Assembly: GCA_021202465.1 (NCBI GenBank)
Contig: JAJQCZ010000030.1
Location: forward strand, 1-34,682
From: Lachnospiraceae bacterium
GTDB taxonomy: Bacteria; Bacillota; Clostridia; Lachnospirales; Lachnospiraceae
DNA: 34,682 bases
Reading direction: 5' to 3'
Below the pieces are notes generated by a model. The model ran no database searches and was not told the DNA's origin. It saw only the letters and a program-made list of their open reading frames with translations. This document shows positions 1 through 9,190 of the stretch, piece after piece (position 1 is the stretch's first letter; every line of letters starts with the position of its first letter). Both the position numbers and the translations under genes were made by a program.

Positions 1-96
1 ATTTACAATAAAAAAGAGAGGCGTAAGCCTCCCCCCAAAGTGTTTAACTACCGGCTGGATCGAATCAAACGCAAATACGGCATCCTCGAACCCTGA
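1..96 (+). CDS. C-terminal tail of an unidentified protein (partial)
   Basis: The frame starting at base 1 is open for 31 codons and stops at TGA 94-96, just before a hairpin, as expected for the end of a gene that begins outside the window. The tail is rich in Lys, Arg and Pro and ends in RIKRKYGILEP. The last residues faintly recall the end of long ribosome hibernation factors, which often precede secA, but the sequence before them does not fit that family, so I give no function. It could also be a chance open frame. Confidence 0.4.
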   Translation: MYNKKERRKPPPKVFNYRLDRIKRKYGILEP

Positions 97-106
97 CAGG
101 AAAGGA

Positions 107-130
107 CGGCTCTCCCGCATGGGAGAGCCG
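107..130 (+). terminator. hairpin after the upstream gene
   Basis: CGGCTCTCCC and GGGAGAGCCG form a perfect 10-bp stem with a GCAT loop, 10 bases after the stop at 94-96. The downstream tract (CTTGAATTT) is only moderately T-rich, so termination may be partial. Confidence 0.55.
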
Positions 131-143
131 CTTGAATTTAAAG

Positions 144-172
144 TTGAATTTACGCGGAGAAGATGCTACAAT
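144..172 (+). promoter_or_regulatory. sigma-A-type promoter for secA
   Basis: TTGAAT (144-149) and TACAAT (167-172) are separated by exactly 17 bases and lie 40 bases upstream of the secA start. It would drive secA-prfB and possibly hom and the following gene. Confidence 0.75.
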
Positions 173-211
173 GTACGTTGGTAAATTTTTAGAACACAGG
201 AGATGGATCAT

Positions 212-2779
212 ATGGATCTTGTCCAAATACTGTTTGGAACGCGCAGCTCCCGGGAAATCAAGGTGATGGGGCCCACGGTGAAGAAGATCGAGGGGTACCG
301 CGAGGCGATGATGGCTCTGCCCGATGAGGCTCTGCGGGAGAAGACGCGGGAATTCAAGAAGCGCCGCGAGGAGGGCGAGTCTCTGGACAGCCTGCTTCCG
401 GAGGCGTTCGCCGTGGTGCGCGAGGGCGCCCGGAGGACGCTCCACATGGAGCACTATCCGGTGCAGCTGATGGGCGGCATCATCCTTCATCAGGGCCGGA
501 TCGCTGAGATGAAGACCGGCGAGGGCAAGACGCTGGTGTCCACGCTGCCGGCCTATCTGAATGCCTTGGACGGAAAGGGTGTTCATATCGTGACGGTCAA
601 TGATTACCTGGCCAAGCGTGATGCGGAGTGGATGGGATCGGTTCACCGCTTCCTGGGACTGACGGTCGGCGTGGTCTTAAATGGTATGTCGCCGGAGGAA
701 CGCCGGGCTGCCTACAACTGCGATATCACGTATGTGACCAACAATGAGCTGGGATTTGACTATCTGCGGGATAACATGGTGATTTACAAGGAACAGCTGG
801 TTCTGCGGGATCTCCACTATGCCATCGTCGATGAGGTAGACTCCGTTCTCATCGATGAAGCCCGGACGCCGCTGATCATTTCCGGTCAGAGCGGCAAATC
901 GACCAAGCTTTATGAGATCTGCGATTATCTTGCCCGGCGTATGCAGCGCGGCGAGGAGACGGAGATGACCAAGATGTCCGCCCTCATGAAGGAGGAGTCG
1001 GACGAGACCGGCGATTTCGTCGTCAATGAGAAGGACAAGCAGCTGAACCTGACGGCGCAGGGCGTGAAGAAGGTTGAAGAGTTCTTCAAGATCGAGAACC
1101 TGGCGGATCCGGAGAACCTCGAGATTCAGCACAATATCATCCTGGCTCTGCGGGCCAATAACCTCATGGCCCGTGACAAGGACTATGTGGTGAAGGACGA
1201 TCAGGTGCTGATCGTCGACGAGTTTACCGGGCGTATCATGCCGGGACGTCGTTACAGCGACGGTCTGCATCAGGCCATCGAGGCCAAGGAGCATGTGAAG
1301 GTGAAGCGGGAGAGCAAGACGCTGGCCACGATCACCTTCCAGAATTTCTTCAATAAATTCGAGAAGAAGGCCGGTATGACCGGTACGGCGATGACGGAGG
1401 AGAAGGAATTCCGGGATATTTACGGCATGGACGTGGTGGAGATTCCCACCAACGTGCCGGTGCGCCGCGTCGATCTGGAGGATGCGGTCTACAAGACCCG
1501 CAAGGGCAAGCTGCATGCTATCGTCAATGAGATCGAGGAAGCGCATGCCAAGGGACAGCCGGTTCTGGTCGGCACGATCACCATCGAGGCGTCCGAGGAG
1601 CTCAGCGGTCTGCTGAAGTGCCGCGGCATCCCGCACAACGTGCTGAACGCCAAGTTCCATGAGATGGAGGCGGAGATCATCGCTGACGCCGGTGTGCACG
1701 GCGCGGTGACCATCGCCACCAACATGGCCGGCCGTGGTACGGATATCAAGCTGGACGAGGAAGCGCGGGCGGCCGGGGGCCTTAAGGTCATCGGCACGGA
1801 GCGCCACGAATCGAGACGTATCGATAATCAGCTGCGCGGCCGGTCCGGCCGTCAGGGAGATCCGGGCGAATCCCGCTTCTTCATTTCGCTGGAGGACGAC
1901 CTGATGCGTCTCTTCGGCGGGGAGAAAGTCATGAATATGTTCAACTCCCTGAACATTCCGGAGGACGAGCAGATTGAGCACAAGGCGCTGTCAGGGGCGA
2001 TTGAGAGAGCCCAGAAGAAGATCGAGGGCAACAACTTCGGCATCCGCAAGAATGTGCTGGAGTACGATCAGGTGATGAACGAGCAGCGTGAGATTATTTA
2101 TGGCGACCGCCGCCGTGTCCTGAACGGGGACAACATGCGGGATGTCATCATGAAGATGATCACGGATGTGGCGGAGAGCATTGTCGACAGCTGCATCTCC
2201 GATGACCAGCACGCCAGCGAGTGGGATATGCACGAGCTGAACCAGCTGGTCCAGCCGATCTTTCCGATCGAGCGCATTGAGCTGACGCCTGAGCAGCAGA
2301 AAAAGTTCGCCAGGAACGATATGAAGCAGCTTCTGAAGCAGCGGGTCATCACGCTCTATGAGGAGAAGGAAGCCGAATTCCCCGATCCGGAGCAGATTCG
2401 TGAGATTGAGCGCGTGGTGCTGTTAAAGGTCATCGATCAGAAATGGATGGCCCACATCGACGACATGGATCAGATGCGTCAGGGCATCGGGCTCCAGGCC
2501 TACGGACAGAGAGATCCCCTGGTCGAGTACAAGATGGTCGGCTATGATATGTTTGACAGCATGACGCAGTCCGTGCGCGAGGAGACCGTGCGGCTGCTGA
2601 TGCATGTCCGCGTGGAGCAGAAGGTGGAGCGCGAGGAGGTGGCGCAGGTGACCGGCACGAACCGGGACGAGAGCACCGCCCGCACGCCGGTGCGCCGCGA
2701 GACGAAGAAGATCTACCCCAACGACCCGTGTCCCTGCGGTTCAGGGAAAAAATATAAAAATTGTCATGGAAGAAAGTAG
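212..2779 (+). CDS. secA: preprotein translocase ATPase SecA
   Basis: SecA is the ATPase motor that pushes unfolded preproteins through SecYEG at the membrane. The 855-residue protein has the normal family length. Visible motifs are Walker A MKTGEGKT near residue 100, the [14 protein letters not shown] segment near residue 206, GMTGTA and [10 protein letters not shown] of the second nucleotide-binding fold, and a C-terminal zinc-binding tail [14 protein letters not shown] that contacts SecB or ribosomes in other species. An ATG also lies at 203, but AGGAG (198-202) is 9 bases from the ATG at 212, and [12 protein letters not shown] matches the usual SecA N-terminus, so 212 is preferred. The prfB start follows 9 bases after the stop, the common secA-prfB arrangement. 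Confidence 0.98.
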   Translation: MDLVQILFGTRSSREIKVMGPTVKKIEGYREAMMALPDEALREKTREFKKRREEGESLDSLLPEAFAVVREGARRTLHMEHYPVQLMGGIILHQGRIAEMKTGEGKTLVSTLPAYLNALDGKGVHIVTVNDYLAKRDAEWMGSVHRFLGLTVGVVLNGMSPEERRAAYNCDITYVTNNELGFDYLRDNMVIYKEQLVLRDLHYAIVDEVDSVLIDEARTPLIISGQSGKSTKLYEICDYLARRMQRGEETEMTKMSALMKEESDETGDFVVNEKDKQLNLTAQGVKKVEEFFKIENLADPENLEIQHNIILALRANNLMARDKDYVVKDDQVLIVDEFTGRIMPGRRYSDGLHQAIEAKEHVKVKRESKTLATITFQNFFNKFEKKAGMTGTAMTEEKEFRDIYGMDVVEIPTNVPVRRVDLEDAVYKTRKGKLHAIVNEIEEAHAKGQPVLVGTITIEASEELSGLLKCRGIPHNVLNAKFHEMEAEIIADAGVHGAVTIATNMAGRGTDIKLDEEARAAGGLKVIGTERHESRRIDNQLRGRSGRQGDPGESRFFISLEDDLMRLFGGEKVMNMFNSLNIPEDEQIEHKALSGAIERAQKKIEGNNFGIRKNVLEYDQVMNEQREIIYGDRRRVLNGDNMRDVIMKMITDVAESIVDSCISDDQHASEWDMHELNQLVQPIFPIERIELTPEQQKKFARNDMKQLLKQRVITLYEEKEAEFPDPEQIREIERVVLLKVIDQKWMAHIDDMDQMRQGIGLQAYGQRDPLVEYKMVGYDMFDSMTQSVREETVRLLMHVRVEQKVEREEVAQVTGTNRDESTARTPVRRETKKIYPNDPCPCGSGKKYKNCHGRK

Positions 2780-2788
2780 GTGACGTTA

Positions 2789-3914
2789 ATGGTGGAACTG
2801 GATCAGTTCAAGAGCGACCTGGCAGCCAGCGAGCAGCCGTTAATTGAAGTGAGGGATTCACTTTGACCTCGCAAATAAGCAAAACCGGATCGCTGAATTA
2901 GAACGGGATATGGAGGAGCCCTCCTTCTGGGAGGATGCGGACCGCTCGGCCCGCATCATGCAGGAGCTGAAGGGGTTGAAGAACACCCTGGAGGTGTATC
3001 AGGGGCTGCAGACGGCCCACGACGATATCCAGGTGCTGATCGACATGGCATACGAGGAGAACGATGACTCTCTGATTCCGGAGATCGGCGAGGAGCTGAA
3101 CTCTTATCTGGAGAAGCTGGAGGAGATGCGGATCCAGACGCTGCTCTCGGGAGAGTATGACCGCAACAATGCGATTCTGACGCTCCATGCGGGCGCCGGC
3201 GGCACCGAGTCCTGCGACTGGGCCGGGATGCTGTACCGGATGTATCTGCGCTGGGCCGACAAGAAGGGCTTCGAGGTGGAGACGCTGGATTACCTGGAGG
3301 GCGATGAAGCGGGCGTTAAGTCCGTTACCATCCAGGTGAACGGGGAGAATGCTTATGGCTATCTCAAATCCGAGCACGGCGTGCACCGGCTGGTGCGCAT
3401 TTCCCCGTTCAATGCGGCGGGCAAGCGCCAGACCTCCTTTGTGTCCTGCGATGTGATGCCGGACATCGAGGAGGACCTCGATGTGGAGATCCGCGACGAC
3501 GATATTCGTATTGACACATACCGTTCCAGCGGCGCCGGTGGACAGCATATCAACAAGACCTCCTCGGCCATCCGCATTACGCATTTCCCCACGGGCATCG
3601 TGGTGCAGTGCCAGAATGAGCGCTCGCAGCACCAGAACAAGGACAAGGCCATGCAGATGCTGAAGGCGAAGCTGTTTATTTTGAAACAGCAGGAAAATGC
3701 GGCCAAGGCCTCGGGCATCCGCGGCGAGCAGGCGGAGATCGGCTGGGGCAGCCAGATCCGCTCCTATGTGCTGCAGCCCTATACCATGGTGAAGGATCAC
3801 CGTACCGATACAGAGACCGGCAACGTGAACAGCGTGCTGGACGGGAACATTGATCTGTTTATCAACGGGTATCTGAAATGGATCAGTCTCGGCGGCAGGA
3901 AATCGGCGGGCTGA
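2789..3914 (+). CDS. prfB: peptide chain release factor 2, made by programmed +1 frameshift
   Basis: RF2 recognises UGA and UAA stop codons and triggers peptide release. Translation starts at ATG 2789 behind AGGTGA, runs 25 codons (beginning [11 protein letters not shown]) and meets TGA at 2864. Reading continues in the +1 frame from GAC at 2865, giving [15 protein letters not shown] and the rest of a typical RF2, about 374 residues in total. The catalytic GGQ motif lies near residue 250 ([14 protein letters not shown]) and the UGA-recognition SPF tripeptide near residue 204. The in-frame stop is the autoregulatory device known in most bacterial prfB genes: low RF2 lets the ribosome slip. This is therefore one intact gene, not a pseudogene. 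Confidence 0.96.
2847..2867 (+). promoter_or_regulatory. RF2 autoregulatory frameshift site
   Basis: CTT TGA C (2861-2867) is the canonical shift site, with a Shine-Dalgarno-like AGGG at 2852-2855. The AGGG ends 5 bases before CTT, against 3 in the E. coli site. AAGTGA (2847-2852) and TCACTT (2858-2863) can pair, placing GGG in the loop of a hairpin that overlaps the slip codon. Confidence 0.85.
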
Positions 3915-3973
3915 ATTCCTTCCTTATTGAGAAAAGAAGATGTAAGAAGACAACGCAGAAAGGAACCAAGAAA

Positions 3974-5179
3974 ATGATTCAGATGGCGATCATGGGATAC
4001 GGCACCATAGGCTCCGGTGTCTATCATGTAGTGAGGACGAACAGTGAGATCCTGGCGAAGAATATCGGCGAGGAGCTGCGCGTGAAATATGTCCTGGACA
4101 TCCGTGAATTCCCCGGAGACCCGGTGGAGGAGGTCCTGGTTCATGATGTGAATATCATCCTCAATGACCCGGAGGTATCCATCGTTGTGGAGACGATGGG
4201 CGGTGCCGGCGTCGCCTATTCCTTCGTGAAGCAGGCGCTGGAAGCCGGGAAGAGCGTGGCGACCTCGAACAAGGAGCTGGTGGCCGCGAAGGGCGCGGAG
4301 CTGATGGCTCTGGCGCGCAGCAAAGGGGTGAATTTCCTCTTTGAGGCCAGCGTCGGCGGAGGCATTCCCATCATCCGTCCGCTGCTGACCTGCCTGACGG
4401 CGGATGATATTGAGGAGGTCACCGGCATCCTTAACGGTACGACAAACTATATCCTCACCCGGATGAACCGCGACGGCTCCAGCTTCGAAGCGGCGCTGAA
4501 GGAGGCCCAGGACAATGGCTTTGCCGAGAAGAAGCCGGACGCCGATGTGGAGGGCTGGGATGCCTGCCGCAAGGTGGCGATTCTTTCCTCTCTGGTGCTG
4601 GGCGAGCTGGTCGATTACGAGGATATTTATACGGAAGGCATCACGAAGATCACCACCGAGGATTTCGCTTACGCGAATCGCCTTGGCTGGGCGATCAAGC
4701 TGCTGGGCACCAGCAAAAAGGCGGACGGGAAGGTCTACGCGATGGTTTGCCCGGCGCTGGTAAAGCCGGAGCATCCGCTGTACGGCGTGAACGATGTATT
4801 TAACGGCATCATGGTGCATGGAAATATGGTTGACGACGTGATGTTCTACGGCCGGGGCGCGGGCAGCGTACCGACGGCCAGTGCGGTCGTGGGCGATGTC
4901 GTGGAGATCGCGAAGAACCCCGGGAAGGTGCTTTATGAGGGATGGAGCGGGGAGAAGCGTGAGCTCTCCGATATTGCTTCCTCCCGGAAACAGTTCCTGG
5001 TGCGTGTGAAAGTTGAAAATGCAGACACGGCGGCCACTGTCTTCGCAGGCGCCCGGAGGATCGACGCCGGCGTGGAGGGCGAGACGGCCTTCCTGACGCA
5101 GGAGATCTCCGAAGCAGAGTACGAGGCGGCCGCGGCGCAGGTGCCGGGGATCCTGCATCGGATCCGCGTGCAGGCGTAA
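3974..5179 (+). CDS. hom: homoserine dehydrogenase
   Basis: This enzyme reduces aspartate semialdehyde to homoserine with NAD(P)H, the branch point to threonine and methionine. The 401-residue protein has the Rossmann motif GYGTIGSGV at residues 8-16, the NKELVA segment, the catalytic-domain run EASVGGGIPIIRPL, GTTNYILTRM, and DVEGWDACRK with the expected acidic and lysine residues. The last 70 or so residues look like a divergent ACT regulatory domain, suggesting threonine feedback, though this is inferred. The frame extends upstream into prfB, but ATG 3974 has AGAAAGGA just before it and gives the standard N-terminus. The next gene, 27 bases on, is a mutase-like protein proposed to do the following kinase step. 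Confidence 0.95.
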   Translation: MIQMAIMGYGTIGSGVYHVVRTNSEILAKNIGEELRVKYVLDIREFPGDPVEEVLVHDVNIILNDPEVSIVVETMGGAGVAYSFVKQALEAGKSVATSNKELVAAKGAELMALARSKGVNFLFEASVGGGIPIIRPLLTCLTADDIEEVTGILNGTTNYILTRMNRDGSSFEAALKEAQDNGFAEKKPDADVEGWDACRKVAILSSLVLGELVDYEDIYTEGITKITTEDFAYANRLGWAIKLLGTSKKADGKVYAMVCPALVKPEHPLYGVNDVFNGIMVHGNMVDDVMFYGRGAGSVPTASAVVGDVVEIAKNPGKVLYEGWSGEKRELSDIASSRKQFLVRVKVENADTAATVFAGARRIDAGVEGETAFLTQEISEAEYEAAAAQVPGILHRIRVQA

Positions 5180-5206
5180 GAACGGGAGAAATGGGAGAAT
5201 AGGACA

Positions 5207-6409
5207 ATGAAATACGCAATCATGCTGGGGGACGGGATGGCGGACGAGCCCCTGGAGGAGCTGGGCGGCATGACGCCGCTGGAATACGCCAATACGCCGG
5301 TGATGGATGAGCTGGCGGCGGTCTCAGAGCTGGGACTGGTGCACACGATCCCCGAGGGAATGAAGCCGGGCAGCGACACGGCGAACCTGTCTGTGCTGGG
5401 CTACGACCCGGCCCTGTACTATTCCGGACGCTCTCCGCTGGAGGCGCTGAGCATCGGCGTCCCCATGAAGGACACGGATATCGCTCTGCGGGCCAATATC
5501 GTCACCCTCTCGGACGACGAGGTTCCCTTCGAGGAGAAGCGGATCCTTGACCACAGTTCAGGGGAAATTTCCACGGAGGACGCGGCGGTCCTGCTGGAAG
5601 CGGTGCGGACCGAGCTGCAGAATGAGACCTATCAGTTCTATGTGGGTACCAGCTACCGCCATCTGCTGATCTGGAATCAGGGCGAGGTTATCGACCTGGT
5701 GCAGCCTCACGACGTGCTGGGACAGGTCATCGGCGACAAGCTGCCGCAGGATGAGATGCTTCGCTTCATGATGAAGAGAAGCTTTGAGATCCTCAATCAT
5801 CATCCGCTCAACGAGGCGCGGCGGGCCGCCGGGAAGAATCCGGCCAACTACCTGTGGTTCTGGGGCGCCGGGACGAAGCCGATGCTTTCCTCTTTCGAGG
5901 AGAAGAACGGCAAACGGGGCGCGATGATCTCCGCGGTGGATCTCCTCAAGGGCATCGCCGTAGGAGCCGGGATGACCAACATCACGGTCGAGGGTGCCAA
6001 CGGCACGCTGGAGACCAATTATGAGGGCAAGGCGGAGGCCGCCGTGAAGGCGCTGCTGGAAGATGATTTCGATTTCGTTTATCTGCACCTGGAGGCTCCG
6101 GATGAGATGGGACATCAGGGGAGCATCGAGCGGAAGATTCGCGCCATCGAGAACCTGGATCAGCGGATCCTGCGGATCGTGAAGGGTAAGATGGATGCGT
6201 CCGGCGTGCCTTACCGCATGCTGGTCCTGCCCGATCATCCCACGCCGATCTGTGTGCGGACGCACACCAGTACGCCGGTGCCGTATCTGCTCTATGACAG
6301 CACGGCGCTGCGCAATGAGACCTGGAAATACAACGAGCGCGAGGCCCGGGCTTCGGGGAACTATGTGGCCGAAGGGCATCACCTGATTGACCACCTCTTT
6401 GAGAGATAG
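5207..6409 (+). CDS. ApgM-like alkaline-phosphatase-superfamily protein, proposed homoserine kinase
   Basis: The 400-residue protein belongs to the archaeal-type cofactor-independent phosphoglycerate mutase family: MLGDGMADEPLEEL at the N-terminus carries a metal-binding Asp, GSDTANLSVLGYDP near residues 55-67 holds the nucleophilic Ser62, and HLEAPDEMGHQG and LPDHPTP supply further metal ligands. A subfamily found beside hom in bacteria without classical ThrB has been proposed to phosphorylate homoserine. Its position directly behind hom supports that role here, but mutase activity cannot be excluded from sequence. The start at 5207 follows an AGGA site. A strong hairpin terminator lies 22 bases after the stop. 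Confidence 0.85.
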   Translation: MKYAIMLGDGMADEPLEELGGMTPLEYANTPVMDELAAVSELGLVHTIPEGMKPGSDTANLSVLGYDPALYYSGRSPLEALSIGVPMKDTDIALRANIVTLSDDEVPFEEKRILDHSSGEISTEDAAVLLEAVRTELQNETYQFYVGTSYRHLLIWNQGEVIDLVQPHDVLGQVIGDKLPQDEMLRFMMKRSFEILNHHPLNEARRAAGKNPANYLWFWGAGTKPMLSSFEEKNGKRGAMISAVDLLKGIAVGAGMTNITVEGANGTLETNYEGKAEAAVKALLEDDFDFVYLHLEAPDEMGHQGSIERKIRAIENLDQRILRIVKGKMDASGVPYRMLVLPDHPTPICVRTHTSTPVPYLLYDSTALRNETWKYNEREARASGNYVAEGHHLIDHLFER

Positions 6410-6430
6410 GAAAGACTTTGTAAAAGAAAA

Positions 6431-6460
6431 GGGCGGCTGCCGGGATGGCCGCCCTTCTTT
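6431..6460 (+). terminator. rho-independent terminator after the hom unit
   Basis: GGGCGGC (6431-6437) pairs with GCCGCCC (6448-6454), followed by TTCTTT. It separates the hom unit from tex. No convincing promoter for tex fits between it and the start at 6491, so tex may depend on read-through or on a weak promoter just upstream. Confidence 0.8.
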
Positions 6461-6490
6461 ACGGAAAGAGCAGAGGAAACAGGACTGAGT

Positions 6491-8632
6491 ATGGATATAT
6501 GTAAGAAGCTGGCTGCGGAGCTTAAGATCCGGACCGCGCAGGCGGAGGCCGCCGTGAAGCTCATCGACGAGGGAAATACGATCCCTTTCATTGCCCGTTA
6601 CCGCAAGGAAGCCACGGGTTCTCTGAACGACGAGGTGCTGCGCAGTCTGGATGAGCGGCTGCGCTATCTGCGCGGGCTGGAGGAGCGCAAGGAACAGGTC
6701 CTCTCCGCGATCTCCGAGCAGGGCAAGCTGACCGCCGAACTGGAGAAGCAGATCCGTGAGGCGGAGACGCTGGTGGCGGTGGAGGATTATTACCGTCCCT
6801 ACAAGCAGAAACGGCGTACCCGTGCTTCGATGGCGAAAGAGCGGGGACTGGAGCCTCTGGCGGAGCAGATCTGGGAACAGACGCTGGGGCAGGAGGCAGT
6901 CCTCTGTGCACAGGATTTCGTGAATCCGGAGCAGGGCGTGGAGACGCCGGAGGCGGCGCTGCAGGGTGCCTGCGATATCCTCGCGGAGCGGATTTCTGAC
7001 AACGCAGAGTACCGCACCTTCCTGCGCGACGCTATGCGCAACTGCGGCTCGGTGATCTCCGAGGCGAAGACGCCGGGCGCGAAATCTGTCTATGAGATGT
7101 ATTATCAGTACGAGGAGAGCGTGCACAAGACGACGGGGCATCGGGTTCTGGCGTTAAACCGCGGGGAGAAGGAGAAATTCCTCACCGTGCGGATCGAGAT
7201 GGAGGAGGAACCGGCGCTCCGCTATCTGGAGAAGAAGGTGATCCGCCGCAGGGAGCCTTACGCGGAGCCGCTGCTGCGGGAAACGGTGCGGGACAGCTAC
7301 CGCCGTCTGATTCAGCCCTCCCTCGAGCGGGAGATCCGCGCTGAACTGACGGAGAAGGCGGAGAACGGCGCGATTCAGGTTTTCGGCAAGAACCTGGAGC
7401 AGCTTCTGCTGGCGCCGCCGATCGTCGGTCAGGTGGTCCTGGGCTGGGATCCGGCCTTCCGTACCGGCTGCAAACTGGCAGTCGTGGATGCCACCGGCAA
7501 GGTGCTGGACACGGCGGTGATCTATCCCACTGCGCCGCAGAACCGGGTGGAGGACGCCAAAAAGGTCCTGAAACGTTTTATTTCGAAATATCATATCACG
7601 CTGATTTCTGTGGGAAACGGTACGGCCTCGCGGGAGTCGGAGCAGATCATTGCGGAGCTGCTGCGGGAGATTCCTGAGCCGGTGCGCTATATCATCGTCA
7701 ACGAGGCGGGCGCTTCCGTGTATTCCGCCAGCCCCCTGGCGACGGAGGAATTTCCCGAATATGATGTGAGACAGCGCAGCGCTATTTCCATCGCCCGGCG
7801 CCTGCAGGATCCGCTGGCCGAGCTGGTGAAGATCGAGCCCAAAAGCATCGGCGTGGGGCAGTATCAGCACGATATGAACCAGAAAAAGCTCGGCGAGGCG
7901 CTGCAGGGTGTGGTGGAGGACTGTGTGAACCGGGTCGGCGTGGACCTGAACACGGCTTCGGCTTCGCTCCTGTCCTATGTCTCCGGCGTGAACAAGACAA
8001 TCGCCAGAAATATCGTTGCCTACCGGGAGGAGCATGGCGCGTTCCGCAGCCGCAGGGAGCTGCTGAAGGTGCCCAAGCTGGGTCCCCGGGCCTACGAGCA
8101 GTGCGCCGGTTTCCTGCGCATCCGCGGCGGCGACAACCCGCTGGATATGACGGCCGTACACCCGGAGAGCTATCGCGCCGCGGAAGAACTGCTGCAGCGG
8201 CTGGGCTGCCGCCCGCAGGATATCCCCGCGGGGCGCCTGGCAGGCATCTCAAAGAAAGTGCCCGATGTGAAATCCATGGCGGAGAGTCTGGGCCTCGGCG
8301 CAGAGACGCTGACGGATATCCTGAAGGAGCTCGAGAAGCCGGGGCGCGATCCCCGCGATGAGATGCCGGCGCCGATCCTGCGTACCGATGTGATGGAGAT
8401 GAAGGACCTGAAGCCGGGCATGATCTTAAAGGGAACCGTGCGGAACGTCATCGATTTCGGCGCGTTCGTGGACATCGGCGTCCATCAGGACGGCCTGGTG
8501 CACATTTCCCAGATGAGCCGCCGCTTTATTAAACATCCATTGGAGGCGGTCAGCGTGGGCGATGTCGTGCAGGTGAAGGTGCTGTCGGTTGATCCGGAGC
8601 GCAAGAGGATCTCACTGACCATGAAACTGTAG
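6491..8632 (+). CDS. tex: Tex-family RNA-binding transcription accessory protein
   Basis: The 713-residue protein has the Tex domain order: an N-terminal helical region (IARYRKEATGSLNDEVLR), a YqgF-like RNase-H fold near residues 315-440 (VLGWDPAFRTGCKLAVVDA), a helix-hairpin-helix region (VGVDLNTASASLLSYVSGV and FRSRRELLKVPKLGPRAYEQ), and a C-terminal S1 RNA-binding domain (GTVRNVIDFGAFVDIGVHQD). Tex proteins bind nucleic acid and act on transcription or ribosome-associated processes; the exact role is unsettled. GAGGAAAC lies about 11 bases before ATG 6491. Promoter elements for the next unit begin right behind the stop codon. Confidence 0.95.
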   Translation: MDICKKLAAELKIRTAQAEAAVKLIDEGNTIPFIARYRKEATGSLNDEVLRSLDERLRYLRGLEERKEQVLSAISEQGKLTAELEKQIREAETLVAVEDYYRPYKQKRRTRASMAKERGLEPLAEQIWEQTLGQEAVLCAQDFVNPEQGVETPEAALQGACDILAERISDNAEYRTFLRDAMRNCGSVISEAKTPGAKSVYEMYYQYEESVHKTTGHRVLALNRGEKEKFLTVRIEMEEEPALRYLEKKVIRRREPYAEPLLRETVRDSYRRLIQPSLEREIRAELTEKAENGAIQVFGKNLEQLLLAPPIVGQVVLGWDPAFRTGCKLAVVDATGKVLDTAVIYPTAPQNRVEDAKKVLKRFISKYHITLISVGNGTASRESEQIIAELLREIPEPVRYIIVNEAGASVYSASPLATEEFPEYDVRQRSAISIARRLQDPLAELVKIEPKSIGVGQYQHDMNQKKLGEALQGVVEDCVNRVGVDLNTASASLLSYVSGVNKTIARNIVAYREEHGAFRSRRELLKVPKLGPRAYEQCAGFLRIRGGDNPLDMTAVHPESYRAAEELLQRLGCRPQDIPAGRLAGISKKVPDVKSMAESLGLGAETLTDILKELEKPGRDPRDEMPAPILRTDVMEMKDLKPGMILKGTVRNVIDFGAFVDIGVHQDGLVHISQMSRRFIKHPLEAVSVGDVVQVKVLSVDPERKRISLTMKL

Positions 8633-8635
8633 GGT

Positions 8636-8664
8636 TTGACATCCTTTTGTCAGTGTGCTATGTT
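8636..8664 (+). promoter_or_regulatory. promoter for the tsaE-tsaB-rimI-rnz-tsaD cluster
   Basis: TTGACA (8636-8641) and TATGTT (8659-8664) are separated by 17 bases, in the short gap between tex and tsaE. It gives the t6A cluster its own transcription start close to 8670. Confidence 0.7.
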
Positions 8665-8700
8665 TAGGGTCAAATATGTCGGATACGAGGCGTGAAAACA

Positions 8701-9135
8701 ATGACGTGGGAAACTTACAGCGCGGAAGAGACCTTTCAGCTGGGAAAACAATGCGGCGAGAAGGCCCGGGCCGGTGAAATCTACTGCCTGGACGGCGACC
8801 TCGGAGTGGGAAAGACCGTTTTCACACAGGGATTCGCCGCGGGACTGGGCGTGCGCGGGCCGGTGAACAGCCCGACCTTCACGATCCTTCAGATCTATGA
8901 GTCGGGACGGCTGCCATTGTATCATTTTGATGTTTATCGCATCGCCGATCCGGAGGAAATGGACGAGATCGGATACGAAGAGTATTTCTTTGGAGATGGT
9001 GTATGCCTGATTGAATGGGCCTGTCAGATCGGGGAACTGCTGCCCGCGGCCGCGCGGCATCTGCAGATTGAAAAGGATCCGGCAAAGGGGTTTGATTATC
9101 GACGGATTACAATGGAACCCGGTGAAATCAGGTGA
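8701..9135 (+). CDS. tsaE: tRNA threonylcarbamoyladenosine synthesis ATPase TsaE
   Basis: TsaE is the small P-loop ATPase that drives turnover of the TsaB-TsaD complex making t6A37 in ANN-decoding tRNAs. Walker A GDLGVGKT is near residue 35, followed by the family segments NSPTFTILQIY and YHFDVYRI, and a late LIEWACQIGELLP. Length about 144 residues is normal. A GTG at 8692 is in frame, but GAGG (8687-8690) is spaced correctly only for ATG 8701. It is the first gene of a cluster holding three t6A enzymes. Confidence 0.95.
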   Translation: MTWETYSAEETFQLGKQCGEKARAGEIYCLDGDLGVGKTVFTQGFAAGLGVRGPVNSPTFTILQIYESGRLPLYHFDVYRIADPEEMDEIGYEEYFFGDGVCLIEWACQIGELLPAAARHLQIEKDPAKGFDYRRITMEPGEIR

Positions 9136-9190
9136 TAAGACAGCGACGGAGCTTAGAGAGCTTCTGTCATGAGCCGCGGAGGTGTGGAAT

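Noticed and set aside
16-33. Hairpin GAGGC-GTAA-GCCTC flanked by an A-run, a possible minus-strand terminator
   Set aside because: It lies inside the open frame that ends at 94-96 and no minus-strand gene precedes it within the window.
677-1981. 434-codon open frame antisense to secA
   Set aside because: It is a mirror of the secA codons in GC-rich sequence, with no family character.
2789-3914. prfB as a pseudogene
   Set aside because: The in-frame TGA lies in the canonical CTT-TGA-C recoding site and the rest of the protein is intact.
5558-7141. 527-codon antisense frame across the mutase-like gene and tex
   Set aside because: It spans a terminator and two well-supported genes on the other strand, and shows no recognisable motif.
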